64,000 nucleotides of DNA, taken from NCBI RefSeq assembly GCF_001894765.1, contig NZ_BCWV01000003.1, positions 248,001 to 312,000 of the forward strand. The letters are read 5' to 3'. This DNA is from Rhodococcoides corynebacterioides NBRC 14404 (lineage in GTDB: Bacteria > Actinomycetota > Actinomycetes > Mycobacteriales > Mycobacteriaceae). Under the pieces are notes generated by a model, which saw nothing but the letters and a program-made list of their open reading frames with translations, ran no database searches and was not told where the DNA came from. Shown here one piece after another: positions 43,638-51,310 of this stretch. Made by a program: the position numbers and the translations under genes. How positions within the stretch are numbered: the stretch's first letter is position 1; each line of letters begins with the position of its first letter.

Positions 43638-43933
43638 GGTCGTTCTCCCTTTCCGTGCCTCGGCACGGCCACTGGTGACGGCTCGGTCGCGCCCAGCCTA
43701 TCCGCGTGATCTCCCACGGGTGTGGGTGCCGCTCCTGCGTATTCGGTGCACCGGCGCGTGCCGATGCGACGACCATCGCACGATCGTGCGATGCCGGTCC
43801 CCGCACGACTCTGCGGGTCATGAGGTTTGGCACCCGCACAGCGCTGCGTTTCGCGGCCCGGGGATTCCGCCTAGCGTTCGTTCCGTCACCCCGACCACCC
43901 ACCCTCACGACCGACTCCCGATCGGAGAACCCC
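43638..43933. promoter_or_regulatory. Divergent promoter region, luxR-type gene / lanthipeptide precursor
   Basis: 296 bases between two divergent starts, with a 20-base perfect palindrome near the middle. No unambiguous -35/-10 pair stands out. It probably drives both the regulator and the precursor-lanM pair. Confidence 0.5.
43774..43793. promoter_or_regulatory. 20-base perfect palindrome, candidate operator
   Basis: CATCGCACGATCGTGCGATG is its own reverse complement over all 20 bases. It lies 141 bases upstream of the class II precursor start and 137 bases upstream of the LuxR-type start. The position and perfect dyad symmetry suggest a dimeric regulator site. Confidence 0.5.
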
Positions 43934-44116
43934 ATGGCCGCACTGACATCCACCACTCGTCCGCAGGTCCAGGACACCGACACCACCGTCGCCGCGCCGG
44001 ACGAGGCCGAGCTCGTTCGACTCGCCGGGGCGGGTGCCGCGCGGGCCGGCCGCGTCCGCGGATCGGTCCCCATCGGCCTGCCCACCACCACCTGCCCCAC
44101 CTGGTCCTGCGTCTGA
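43934..44116 (+). CDS. Class II lanthipeptide precursor (LanA)
   Basis: A 60-aa peptide with GGAG six bases upstream of the ATG. The first ~35 residues are a Thr- and acid-rich leader with a helical ELVRLAGAGAARAG segment. The C terminus is GLPTTTCPTWSCV, holding four Thr/Ser and two Cys, enough for two (methyl)lanthionine rings. The stop lies just before the lanM reading frame. The leader cleavage site is unclear; AGAG is a possible Gly-Ala-type site. I do not recognise a characterised relative. Small size, C-terminal Thr/Ser/Cys and adjacency to LanM make the call. Confidence 0.82.
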   Translation: MAALTSTTRPQVQDTDTTVAAPDEAELVRLAGAGAARAGRVRGSVPIGLPTTTCPTWSCV

Positions 44117-44163
44117 GCACCGTCCCGCCATCGGACCCGGTCGCCACGGCCGTCGACGACGCC

Positions 44164-46878
44164 GTGCGCCGGGTCCGGTGCGCTGCGCACCGCCTCCCCC
44201 GCGAGACGCTCGTGCATCCGGCCGCGATCACCGCGGCGGTCGACCGGTTCGCGCGGGATGCGGAGGACCTGGTCGGCCGCGCCGTGGCGCAGGAGTTCCA
44301 GCTGTTCCGCGACGAGCGGGGTGCGCCCGCCGATCCGACGTCCACCACCGCGCTGGCCGCGTTCGACGCCCACCTGCGCGCCGGCGGCCTCGACCGCCTG
44401 TGGCGCACCTACCCGGTGGCCGCCCGTCACCTCGACCGGCTCGCGGACGACCGTATCGCCCAACTGTCGACGATCCTCGAGGCGCTCGCCGTCGACGCTG
44501 CCCGTCTCCGAACCCTCGGGTTGCTCCCGTCGGGGCAGGTCACGGCGATCGACATCGCCCACGGCGACCCGCACGACGGCGGGCGGCGCGTGGCCACCCT
44601 GACGGTCGACTTCGCGGCGTCTCCCTGCCTGGTGGTCAAGCCACGCTCGGCCGATCCCGACGACCTGCTGGAACGCATCGTCACCCTGCTCGACGTCGAC
44701 GCCGCGGGCGATCACCTCCGCCTGCCCCGTCGGGCAGCCGGCTCGACCGCGGACCTCTCCTGGCACGAGTTCGTCTCGCCGACAACGCTTCCCGACGACC
44801 CCGACGCGGCGGCGAGGTTCCACCGCCGCGCCGGCCGGGTGCTCGCGGTGTTCACCGCGCTGGGTTCGACCGACGGGCACGCCGAGAACGTCGTCGCCGT
44901 GGGCGATCACCCCGTCCCGATCGACGTCGAGACGCTGCTGCACCCGGCCACCGAGAATCCGGCCATGGCCGACCCGCTGACGTGTGCGCTCGCGGACGGT
45001 CCGCTGGGCACCACGATGCTGCCGACCGGGTCGCCGAGTACGTCGATGGCGGCTCTCTCCCGCGCCGGCACACGAACGCCCGGTGGCGCCGACGCCCGCC
45101 GTCACGTGCACCGCGGAACCGACGGGTGGACGATCGTGGCCGTTCCGGCGACGATCACCGCCACCACCCACCGTCCGGTCGCACCCGACACGACCACCCC
45201 GGTACCGGTCGCCGACCACGTCGACGACGTCGTCGCCGGATTCCACACGGCGGTACGGCATCTCGCGCGTCGACGCGACGAGATCCATCGGCTTCTCGAC
45301 GACGCTCGGGCCACGACGTGTCGGCGGGTGGTTCGTCCGACCGCCGTCTACACCGCCTTTCTCGACGCGGCCCGGCATCCGCGCTACCTCGGAGACGGTG
45401 CCGAGGCCGAGCGTCTGTTCCGCCTGCTCCCCGAGTCCGCGACCGGGACGGCGGAGGTGACCGAGGCGGAGATCGCGGCGCTGCTGCAGGGGGACGTCCC
45501 ACGGTTCGCCGACCGCGTGGACGCGCCGCCGCCGGTGGGGCCGACGCCGCTGGCGCGCGCTCACCGGTGTCTGGACACACTGATCCGGACGCCGCCCGCG
45601 GCACTCGAGCACCTGGTGCGCTCCGCCCTCGCCGGGGTCGACACCCCGTCCCGACCGGTGCCTGCGCGGACGGAGACCACCGATCTCTCTGCAGCGCTGC
45701 AGGATCCGGACCCCCTGCGGGGGATGGCCCGCGTCGAGCGCCGCCTGGCCGCACGCACGGTCCGCCGGGGCGGCCTCGGACCGACTCTCGGGACCCTGGA
45801 CGCCCTGCCGGGCGCGGGACCGGACGCCGACCCGGTGCTCACGGCCGGCGACCGCACGCTCTATCACGGCGGCGGCACCGCCCTGCTCGGCGCAGCGCTC
45901 GCCCGCGTCCGGCCGACCCCGGCCCGTCGCCGCCGCCTCGCCGACGCGACTGCTGCCGCGACCCGGCACGCCGAGAATCTGATCCTCGACCTCCGGGAGG
46001 GTGTGTCTGCCGAGACGGGCCGAGCATGGTGCCCGTTCACCGGTGCGCTCGGCACCGTGTGGCTGCTCCGCGAACTGTCCGGGAGCGCCGACCGAGCGGT
46101 CGACGGTCGTGCCCGCGACGCCGCCGACCGCCTCCTGTCCACGGTGCTCGACACGGCGAACCCGGCCGACCGCCTCGACGTCGTCGGCGGCCTGGCCGGC
46201 GGCGTCGTCGTCCTCACCGAGTTCGGCCTCGCCGATCACCCCGCCGTCCGCAGCGCGGCGGACCGGCTGGCGGCGGCGCTGCACCACGGCGAGGTCCGTG
46301 AGCGCGGCCTCGCCCACGGCGTCGACGGGCTCGCGTGGGCGCTGGCGCGGGTGGACGGCCATGCGCATCGGGCGCGACTCGTCGACCTCCCCGGCGACTC
46401 GGCGGGATCTTCGCGGTGTCGCGGTGCGGCGGGATCTTCCTGGTGTCGCGGTGCGGCCGGGCTCGCGCTGTGCCACACGGAGATCGCCCTCGTGGCGGGG
46501 GACGTGCCCGCCGCGGTCGCCGCCGCGGCGACGGTGCCCGACCCCGTCGAGAACGACGATGCGCTGTGCCACGGCGAGACGGGCGTCGTCGCGGTCCTCC
46601 GACGCCTCGCACTCCTGCTCGCGCCCGTCGCCCCCGACACGGCCGCGGACCTGGACGACCGCGCGGACCGGCGAATCGGAGAACTCCGGGACCGCAGTCG
46701 GCAGGCGGGGCACGCGACCGGCCACCCGGGTCACGTCGGCGTCGCGACCTTCATGACCGGCGTCGCCGGCATCGCGTTCGGCCGGGTCCTGGTCGAGTCC
46801 CCCTCGTCAGCGACGGGCGCCGTCGACCTCCCGGACCCGATCGCGCTGCGGCCCTCTCGCCTGGCGTGCGAGGGGTAG
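44164..46878 (+). CDS. lanM: Class II lanthipeptide synthetase LanM
   Basis: About 904 aa, bifunctional. The N-terminal half is a DUF4135-type dehydratase (WHEFV; then STDGHAENVVAVGDHPVPIDVETLLHP, matching the DxHxxN and DxExL active-site motifs). The C-terminal half is a LanC-like cyclase with HGVDGLAWAL, zinc ligands in SWCRGAAG and LCHGETG, and the closing FMTGVAGIAFGRV. It should dehydrate Thr/Ser of the 60-aa precursor and close the Cys thioethers. The start is uncertain: the frame is open upstream, and a CTG at 44113 overlapping the precursor stop (CTGA) would add 17 residues and couple translation. A 27-base tandem duplication precedes the first zinc Cys. The 3' end overlaps the histidine kinase gene by 72 bases. 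No LanT peptidase-transporter is adjacent. Confidence 0.9.
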   Translation: MRRVRCAAHRLPRETLVHPAAITAAVDRFARDAEDLVGRAVAQEFQLFRDERGAPADPTSTTALAAFDAHLRAGGLDRLWRTYPVAARHLDRLADDRIAQLSTILEALAVDAARLRTLGLLPSGQVTAIDIAHGDPHDGGRRVATLTVDFAASPCLVVKPRSADPDDLLERIVTLLDVDAAGDHLRLPRRAAGSTADLSWHEFVSPTTLPDDPDAAARFHRRAGRVLAVFTALGSTDGHAENVVAVGDHPVPIDVETLLHPATENPAMADPLTCALADGPLGTTMLPTGSPSTSMAALSRAGTRTPGGADARRHVHRGTDGWTIVAVPATITATTHRPVAPDTTTPVPVADHVDDVVAGFHTAVRHLARRRDEIHRLLDDARATTCRRVVRPTAVYTAFLDAARHPRYLGDGAEAERLFRLLPESATGTAEVTEAEIAALLQGDVPRFADRVDAPPPVGPTPLARAHRCLDTLIRTPPAALEHLVRSALAGVDTPSRPVPARTETTDLSAALQDPDPLRGMARVERRLAARTVRRGGLGPTLGTLDALPGAGPDADPVLTAGDRTLYHGGGTALLGAALARVRPTPARRRRLADATAAATRHAENLILDLREGVSAETGRAWCPFTGALGTVWLLRELSGSADRAVDGRARDAADRLLSTVLDTANPADRLDVVGGLAGGVVVLTEFGLADHPAVRSAADRLAAALHHGEVRERGLAHGVDGLAWALARVDGHAHRARLVDLPGDSAGSSRCRGAAGSSWCRGAAGLALCHTEIALVAGDVPAAVAAAATVPDPVENDDALCHGETGVVAVLRRLALLLAPVAPDTAADLDDRADRRIGELRDRSRQAGHATGHPGHVGVATFMTGVAGIAFGRVLVESPSSATGAVDLPDPIALRPSRLACEG
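46401..46454 (+). repeat. 27-base tandem duplication inside lanM
   Basis: Two adjacent 27-base units (46401-46427, 46428-46454) differ at two bases. They add nine residues in frame, giving SSRCRGAAG followed by SSWCRGAAG. Only the second copy keeps the Trp-Cys of the LanC zinc motif. Confidence 0.85.
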
Positions 46879-48027
46879 CTCGCACCGCACGCGGAAGTGC
46901 GCACCGTCCCGGCCTGCGGCGAACGTCCCGCCGACGGCCTCCACGCGCTCACGGAGGCCGGCGAGGCCGCGACCGAGTCCGTCGCCGGCGGACCGCTCGT
47001 CGACGCCGTCGTTGACGATCTCGAGCACACCGTCACGCATCGTCAGCTCGCACTCCGTCGCGGCCGGGGCGTGCTTCAGCACATTGGTCACCGATTCGCG
47101 GACCACCCACGCGGCGGCTTCGGACGCCTCGGGATCGAGCTCGGCGCCGCCGTCGCCGTCGGCCTCGGCGAGGACCCCCGCGGTGCGGAGGAGCACGAGG
47201 GCATCGGCGAGCTCGGTCTCGAATTCGATGTCGTGGTACCCGCGCACCAGAGCGCGCATGTCGGCGAGGGCGCGCTGCGCCGTGCGCTGCGCGTCGCGGA
47301 CGTGCGTGTCCTTCGCGGCGGCGTCGTCGCGCACGGACAGGGCCAGCTCGCAGGTCAGGGCGATGGACGACAACGAGCGGCCCATGACGTCGTGCAGGTC
47401 GCGGGAGAACCGGGAGCGCTCCTGGTCGATGCTCATCCGGGCGATCTGTCGCCGGGCCGCGTCGAGTTCACGGACGTGGCGGAAGATCCACATGGCCAGC
47501 CGGACGTAGAAGAAGTTGGCCGCGCCCAGCACCAGGAAGATCCAGAGCGCCCCCGGCGTGCCGGTGATCGGAAGGCACGCGGGGACGAGGACGATCGTGG
47601 CCGCCGCACCCCACCGTGTCGACACCATGGACGCGGCGAAGGCGCCGCAGATCAACGGCAGGGTGCCGAGCCAGGCGAGCTGCGCGTACGCCGCCTGGCC
47701 CACCACCGCGACGATCACCGCGCCCACGGCCACGACGCCGAGGTACCAGGCCACCGCGCGTCGGAACGGTCGCGTCTCGACGTGACCGGGCACGGCCGCC
47801 CGCGTGATCAGCCAGGTCAGACCGAGCAGAGCCGCGAGTACGACGCCGCAGCAGAGCCACACCGCGGGCCGATCGAGCCGCAGGGGGGTCCGCGCGACCA
47901 GCGGGACGACCGTCCCCCACGACATGACGTAGAGCGTCGCGGCGACGTAGAGGCTGCCGACGCGGGTGTAGTTCTTCACCGGTGGCCGCACCACCGGCTC
48001 GCGGGAGTCGGACGGGTGATTTGTCAT
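46807..48027 (-). CDS. Two-component sensor histidine kinase (HisKA_3/NarL type)
   Basis: About 406 aa from the ATG at 48027; 24 further N-terminal residues are possible. About six membrane segments occupy residues 20-160 without a large sensor domain. The HisKA_3 domain contains FSRDLHDVMGRSL (phosphorylated His), and the HATPase has ESVTNVLKHA and GDGLGRGLAGLRERV. It converges on lanM and overlaps its end by 72 bases. Its partner is probably the response regulator at 48368-49009. Membrane-embedded sensors without a large extracellular domain, near lantibiotic genes, often respond to cell-envelope stress or the peptide itself; that role is inferred. Confidence 0.92.
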   Translation of the reverse strand: MTNHPSDSREPVVRPPVKNYTRVGSLYVAATLYVMSWGTVVPLVARTPLRLDRPAVWLCCGVVLAALLGLTWLITRAAVPGHVETRPFRRAVAWYLGVVAVGAVIVAVVGQAAYAQLAWLGTLPLICGAFAASMVSTRWGAAATIVLVPACLPITGTPGALWIFLVLGAANFFYVRLAMWIFRHVRELDAARRQIARMSIDQERSRFSRDLHDVMGRSLSSIALTCELALSVRDDAAAKDTHVRDAQRTAQRALADMRALVRGYHDIEFETELADALVLLRTAGVLAEADGDGGAELDPEASEAAAWVVRESVTNVLKHAPAATECELTMRDGVLEIVNDGVDERSAGDGLGRGLAGLRERVEAVGGTFAAGRDGAHFRVRCELPLARQARGPQRDRVREVDGARR

Positions 48028-48125
48028 ACCGGAGTCCTGACCGGCCTCACTACCCGGCGGGGTCCGCTCCGAGCAGTGTCGAGAGGGACGGATCGACACC
48101 CTCCGCGAAGGAAAGGACGCTCACC

Positions 48126-48359
48126 ATGTCGCATTTCACCAAGGACGTCATGAAGTTCGGACCCGCCCCGACGCTCGCCCGCGAAATCCCCGTGGCCATC
48201 GCGAACCTGCTGTTCAGCGCGCTGGCGCTGGCGATCATCTACGCGGTCTCCGGTGGCGTGGACACGATGTTCGTCGTGATCGCCGCCGTCCTCGTGGCCT
48301 ACAGCCTGGGCCGCCCGCTGTACGTCGCGCTGCGCGGCAACCGGCCGGCACACGGCTGA
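48126..48359 (+). CDS. Small two-helix membrane protein between kinase and regulator
   Basis: 77 aa with ATG at 48126 and GAAAGGA upstream. Two hydrophobic helices (about residues 23-44 and 47-64) are joined by a short SGGVDT loop, with a basic C terminus. It lies on the opposite strand to the kinase and response-regulator genes that flank it. I recognise no family. A sensor accessory or immunity role is plausible from position only. Confidence 0.65.
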   Translation: MSHFTKDVMKFGPAPTLAREIPVAIANLLFSALALAIIYAVSGGVDTMFVVIAAVLVAYSLGRPLYVALRGNRPAHG

Positions 48360-48367
48360 CGCGCCGG

Positions 48368-49009
48368 TCACATCCACCCCTTCTTCACGGCCAGCTGAGC
48401 AGCCTCGTGCCGATTGCGTGCGCCCAGAGCGGACATCGCGGACGACAGGTAGTTCCGGACGGTTCCCACCGCCAGATGGAGCTCCTTCGCGATGTCCGCT
48501 ACCGGCGTTCCGGGGAGCACCAGGCGCAACACCTCGATCTCGCGCGCGCTCAGGGGATTCTTCGGCGCGCTCATGACGCTCGCCGCGAGCTGCGGATCGA
48601 CGTAGGACTGGCCACCCGCGACCTTGACGATGATCTCCGACAGCTCGTCCACCGCGGTGGCCTTGGTGACGTAGCCGCTCGCGCCGGCGTTCATGGCGTC
48701 GCGCATCGTCGACGGGGCGACGCTCGCGGTGAGGATCACCACCTTCACCCCCAGGGGCGCGAGGACCGCGCACGCCTCGATGCCGCTCATCACGGGCATG
48801 TCCGCGTCGAGCAGCGCGATGTCCGGCCGGTGCGCCTTGGCCAGTTCGACGGCCTGCGCTCCGTCGGCCGCCCCGCCGACGACGGACAGGCCCGGACGCA
48901 GGCCGATCAGTTCGACCAGCGCGGAGCGGATGGTCACTTCGTCGTCCGCCACCACTATCCGGAGATCCTCCACAGCGCAGAGATTATCCCGTCCGGGCGT
49001 CCGTGACAT
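48368..49009 (-). CDS. NarL/FixJ-type response regulator
   Basis: About 213 aa. The receiver domain (RIVVADDEVTI with the acidic pair; phosphoacceptor in IALLDADMPVMSG; VVILTAS; GYVTKA) is followed by a LuxR-type helix-turn-helix (LSAREIEVLRLVLPGTPVADIAKELHLAVGTVRNYLSS). The ATG at 49009 has GGATGAGA upstream; the GTG at 48973 would give the more usual MEDLRIVVADD start. It diverges from the methyltransferase operon across about 130 bases, so it may control that operon. Confidence 0.93.
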   Translation of the reverse strand: MSRTPGRDNLCAVEDLRIVVADDEVTIRSALVELIGLRPGLSVVGGAADGAQAVELAKAHRPDIALLDADMPVMSGIEACAVLAPLGVKVVILTASVAPSTMRDAMNAGASGYVTKATAVDELSEIIVKVAGGQSYVDPQLAASVMSAPKNPLSAREIEVLRLVLPGTPVADIAKELHLAVGTVRNYLSSAMSALGARNRHEAAQLAVKKGWM

Positions 49010-49136
49010 TTCTCATCCGGGACGCGTGAGAAGCGGACCGCGGGAAGCGATCGTTCGGCACTGACGAAAGCCGTTGCGGCGCAGCAGAGTAGGTACCAGC
49101 GAAGCACAGCAGGACCCCGACCGAGAGGAGCACGGC
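49010..49136. promoter_or_regulatory. Divergent promoter region, response regulator / class V-like operon
   Basis: 127 bases between the response-regulator start and the methyltransferase GTG. It should contain the promoter of the plus-strand lanthipeptide operon. No clear palindrome was found. Confidence 0.4.
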
Positions 49137-50201
49137 GTGACCACAGCCGAGTTCGATCCAGCGCAGGTCGCCGAGGTGATCGGCAAGGCCGACATCGTGA
49201 CGCCGATGACCATCCGCGCGGCGGTCCGCGTCGGGCTCTTCGACGCACTCGCCGACACCGCCGGCAGCGCCGGCACCGCCGACACCGCCGGCACCGCCGG
49301 CACCCTGGACCTCGACCGCTTGACGACGGCGGTCGGCGGACACCGCCGCGCCGTCCGCGTCGCCGCGGACCACCTGGTCCACGAGGGCCTGCTCGCCGGC
49401 GGCGAGGAGGGCTACTCCCTGACCGCGCTCGGCTCGCTGCTGACCCGCGACCGGTCGTCCCTGGGCCTACGCGATCTGCTCGACGTCGATACCGTCGTCG
49501 GGCGCAACGAGATCGCCCTGGTCGACTTCGACCACACCCTGCGCACCGGCCGCCCGGCCTCCGAGGCACGGTCCGGCGCCACCCTGTGGCAGGAACTCGA
49601 CGACGCCGACGCCGATGCCGACGTGTCGTCCTTCGACTGGGAGGATCCGGGATTCGCCGCCGAGCTGATACTCGATTCCCCGGTCTTCGCGACCGCGTCG
49701 TCCGTCCTCGATCTCGGCGGCAACACCGGGTCGCTCGCCCTGGCGCTCCTGCGGCGGTGGCCGCACCTGCACGCATCGGTGCTGGACTTCCCCGTGTTCA
49801 CCGACCGCGCCCGCGCTCGCGCCGCCGAGGCCGGGCTCGCCGAGCGCCTCACCGCGACCCCCGGCAGCTTCTTCGATCCCCTCCCGACCGGTCACGACGT
49901 CACCCTTCTCTCGGCGATCCTCGCCGACTGGGACGACGACGACGCCGTCGCCATCCTGCGCCGCGCCGCGGAGGCGTCCGACCGCGTCGTGGTGGCGGAG
50001 GTCCACCTCACCGCGCGCGGCCGCCTGGCCTCCGAAACGTCCGTCGCCGTCCGGCTCGAGGCGTCCATGACCAGGCCCGATCGGACGTCCGCCGACGTCG
50101 AGGCCCTGCTCGTTCGCGCCGGGCTGGCGGTCGAGACCGCCGTCACCGACACGCCGGATCGCTCCCTGTTCGTCGCTCGCCCGCTCGGAGGTGCCGCGTG
50201 A
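49137..50201 (+). CDS. SAM-dependent methyltransferase (acetylserotonin O-MT fold)
   Basis: 354 aa. The GTG at 49137 is chosen for its GAGAGGAG ribosome site; an upstream in-frame ATG at 49074 is less likely. The N terminus is a winged-helix dimerisation domain (VTPMTIRAAVRVGLFDAL), and the C-terminal Rossmann domain has VLDLGGNTGSLALAL for SAM and LSAILADWDDDDAVAIL. First gene of the class V-like operon; it overlaps lanK as GTGA. Class V lanthipeptides such as lexapeptide carry N-terminal methyl groups, so peptide methylation is the natural guess, but the O-methyltransferase-like fold leaves the target open. Confidence 0.85.
   Translation: MTTAEFDPAQVAEVIGKADIVTPMTIRAAVRVGLFDALADTAGSAGTADTAGTAGTLDLDRLTTAVGGHRRAVRVAADHLVHEGLLAGGEEGYSLTALGSLLTRDRSSLGLRDLLDVDTVVGRNEIALVDFDHTLRTGRPASEARSGATLWQELDDADADADVSSFDWEDPGFAAELILDSPVFATASSVLDLGGNTGSLALALLRRWPHLHASVLDFPVFTDRARARAAEAGLAERLTATPGSFFDPLPTGHDVTLLSAILADWDDDDAVAILRRAAEASDRVVVAEVHLTARGRLASETSVAVRLEASMTRPDRTSADVEALLVRAGLAVETAVTDTPDRSLFVARPLGGAA
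49251..49304 (+). repeat. 27-base tandem duplication in the methyltransferase gene
   Basis: Two adjacent 27-base units (49251-49277, 49278-49304) with one mismatch encode an Ala-Asp-Thr-Ala-Gly-rich loop before the wing of the dimerisation domain. Confidence 0.8.
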
Positions 50202-51310
50202 TCACCATCGCCGACGACTTCCGCACGCTCGCGTCGCGTTATCGATTGGGCACGCCGCCGAGCGGCCCCGAGGAGCGCCTCGTGGGACGCAACGCGAACT
50301 ACCGCATCGACACCGACTCGGGACGCTGGTTCGTCAAGAAGTTCCGCTTCTCCGACGCCGCGGACTCGCTCGCACGGTGCCTCGCGTACGACGAGGTGCT
50401 CGCGGCGCATCCCGACGCCGGCCTGCCGCGATCACCGCGCTGCGTCGTCGCCGACTCCGATCTCGGCGTCCTCGTGCAGGAGTACGTCGACGGTGCCGAG
50501 TCCGGCACCACGCTGATGGTCGAGGAACGCTTCACCCCGGCCGTCGCCGCGACCCTCGGGCGCACCGTCGCCCAGCTGCATTCTCTGGACCTGCGGGATC
50601 TGCCCGCACGGGAGGACCGCCCCACACCCGCACCCGCGGTCGGTCTCCTCGGTGGCATCCCGCTGCGGCACGTCCGACACCTCACCGGCGGCGAGCTGGC
50701 CGCGTACGGGTTGATCCAGTCGGACGCAGTGCTGTGCGACGCGCTGCGCGCCCTCGCCGCCGACTCCGCGGCAGCCGCGACCACCCCGATCCACGGGGAC
50801 CTGCGCGCCGATCAGGTTCTGGTCCGTGCCGACGACGTCTGGGTCGTCGACTGGGAGGAGTTCGGCGCGGGCGATCCTGCCCGTGACACCGGGTCCTTCC
50901 TCGGTGAGTGGCTCTACCGCGCGGTGCTCGACATTCCCACGGCGCGTGGCGGGGGCGACGTCATGGCCCGCGGCGGCTCCGCCGGAGCCGTGCTCCGACG
51001 AGGCCACGAGAAGGCCCGCGCGCTCGCCCCGATCCCCCGCGCCTTCTGGCAGGCGTACCGCACCGCACGCGACGTCGACGACGACTTCGTCCGTCGCACC
51101 GGAGCGTTCGCCGGCTGGCACCTGCTGGACCGCCTCCTCGCCGGCGCGGCCACCAACGCCGTCCTGCCCGCCATCCATCGCGCTGCCGCCGGCGTCGGAC
51201 GGTCGGGTGTCCTGAATCCCGCGGGCGTGCACGCCCTACTCGGAACCGACGTGCACGCCCTACTCGGAACCGACGTGCACGCCCACCTCGGAACGGAGCA
51301 ACCGTCATGA
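50198..51310 (+). CDS. lanK: APH-family kinase, LanK of a class V lanthipeptide synthetase
   Basis: A 370-aa aminoglycoside-phosphotransferase-fold kinase. The nucleotide-binding Lys lies in GRWFVKKFRF, the catalytic loop is HGDLRADQ (H199, D201), and the metal-binding motif is DWEEF (D218). In class V lanthipeptide and thioamitide pathways (LxmK, TvaC) such kinases phosphorylate Ser/Thr of the precursor, and a HopA1-like lyase then eliminates phosphate. The GTG start overlaps the methyltransferase stop (GTGA); the stop overlaps the HopA1 gene (ATGA). The C terminus ends in three 8-residue repeats. Resistance or choline-type kinase roles are less likely in this context. Confidence 0.86.
   Translation: MITIADDFRTLASRYRLGTPPSGPEERLVGRNANYRIDTDSGRWFVKKFRFSDAADSLARCLAYDEVLAAHPDAGLPRSPRCVVADSDLGVLVQEYVDGAESGTTLMVEERFTPAVAATLGRTVAQLHSLDLRDLPAREDRPTPAPAVGLLGGIPLRHVRHLTGGELAAYGLIQSDAVLCDALRALAADSAAAATTPIHGDLRADQVLVRADDVWVVDWEEFGAGDPARDTGSFLGEWLYRAVLDIPTARGGGDVMARGGSAGAVLRRGHEKARALAPIPRAFWQAYRTARDVDDDFVRRTGAFAGWHLLDRLLAGAATNAVLPAIHRAAAGVGRSGVLNPAGVHALLGTDVHALLGTDVHAHLGTEQPS
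51227..51298 (+). repeat. 24-base unit x3 at the 3' end of lanK
   Basis: Three consecutive 24-base units (51227-51250, 51251-51274, 51275-51298); the third is diverged. They encode VHALLGTD, VHALLGTD and VHAHLGTE just before the C terminus. Confidence 0.9.
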
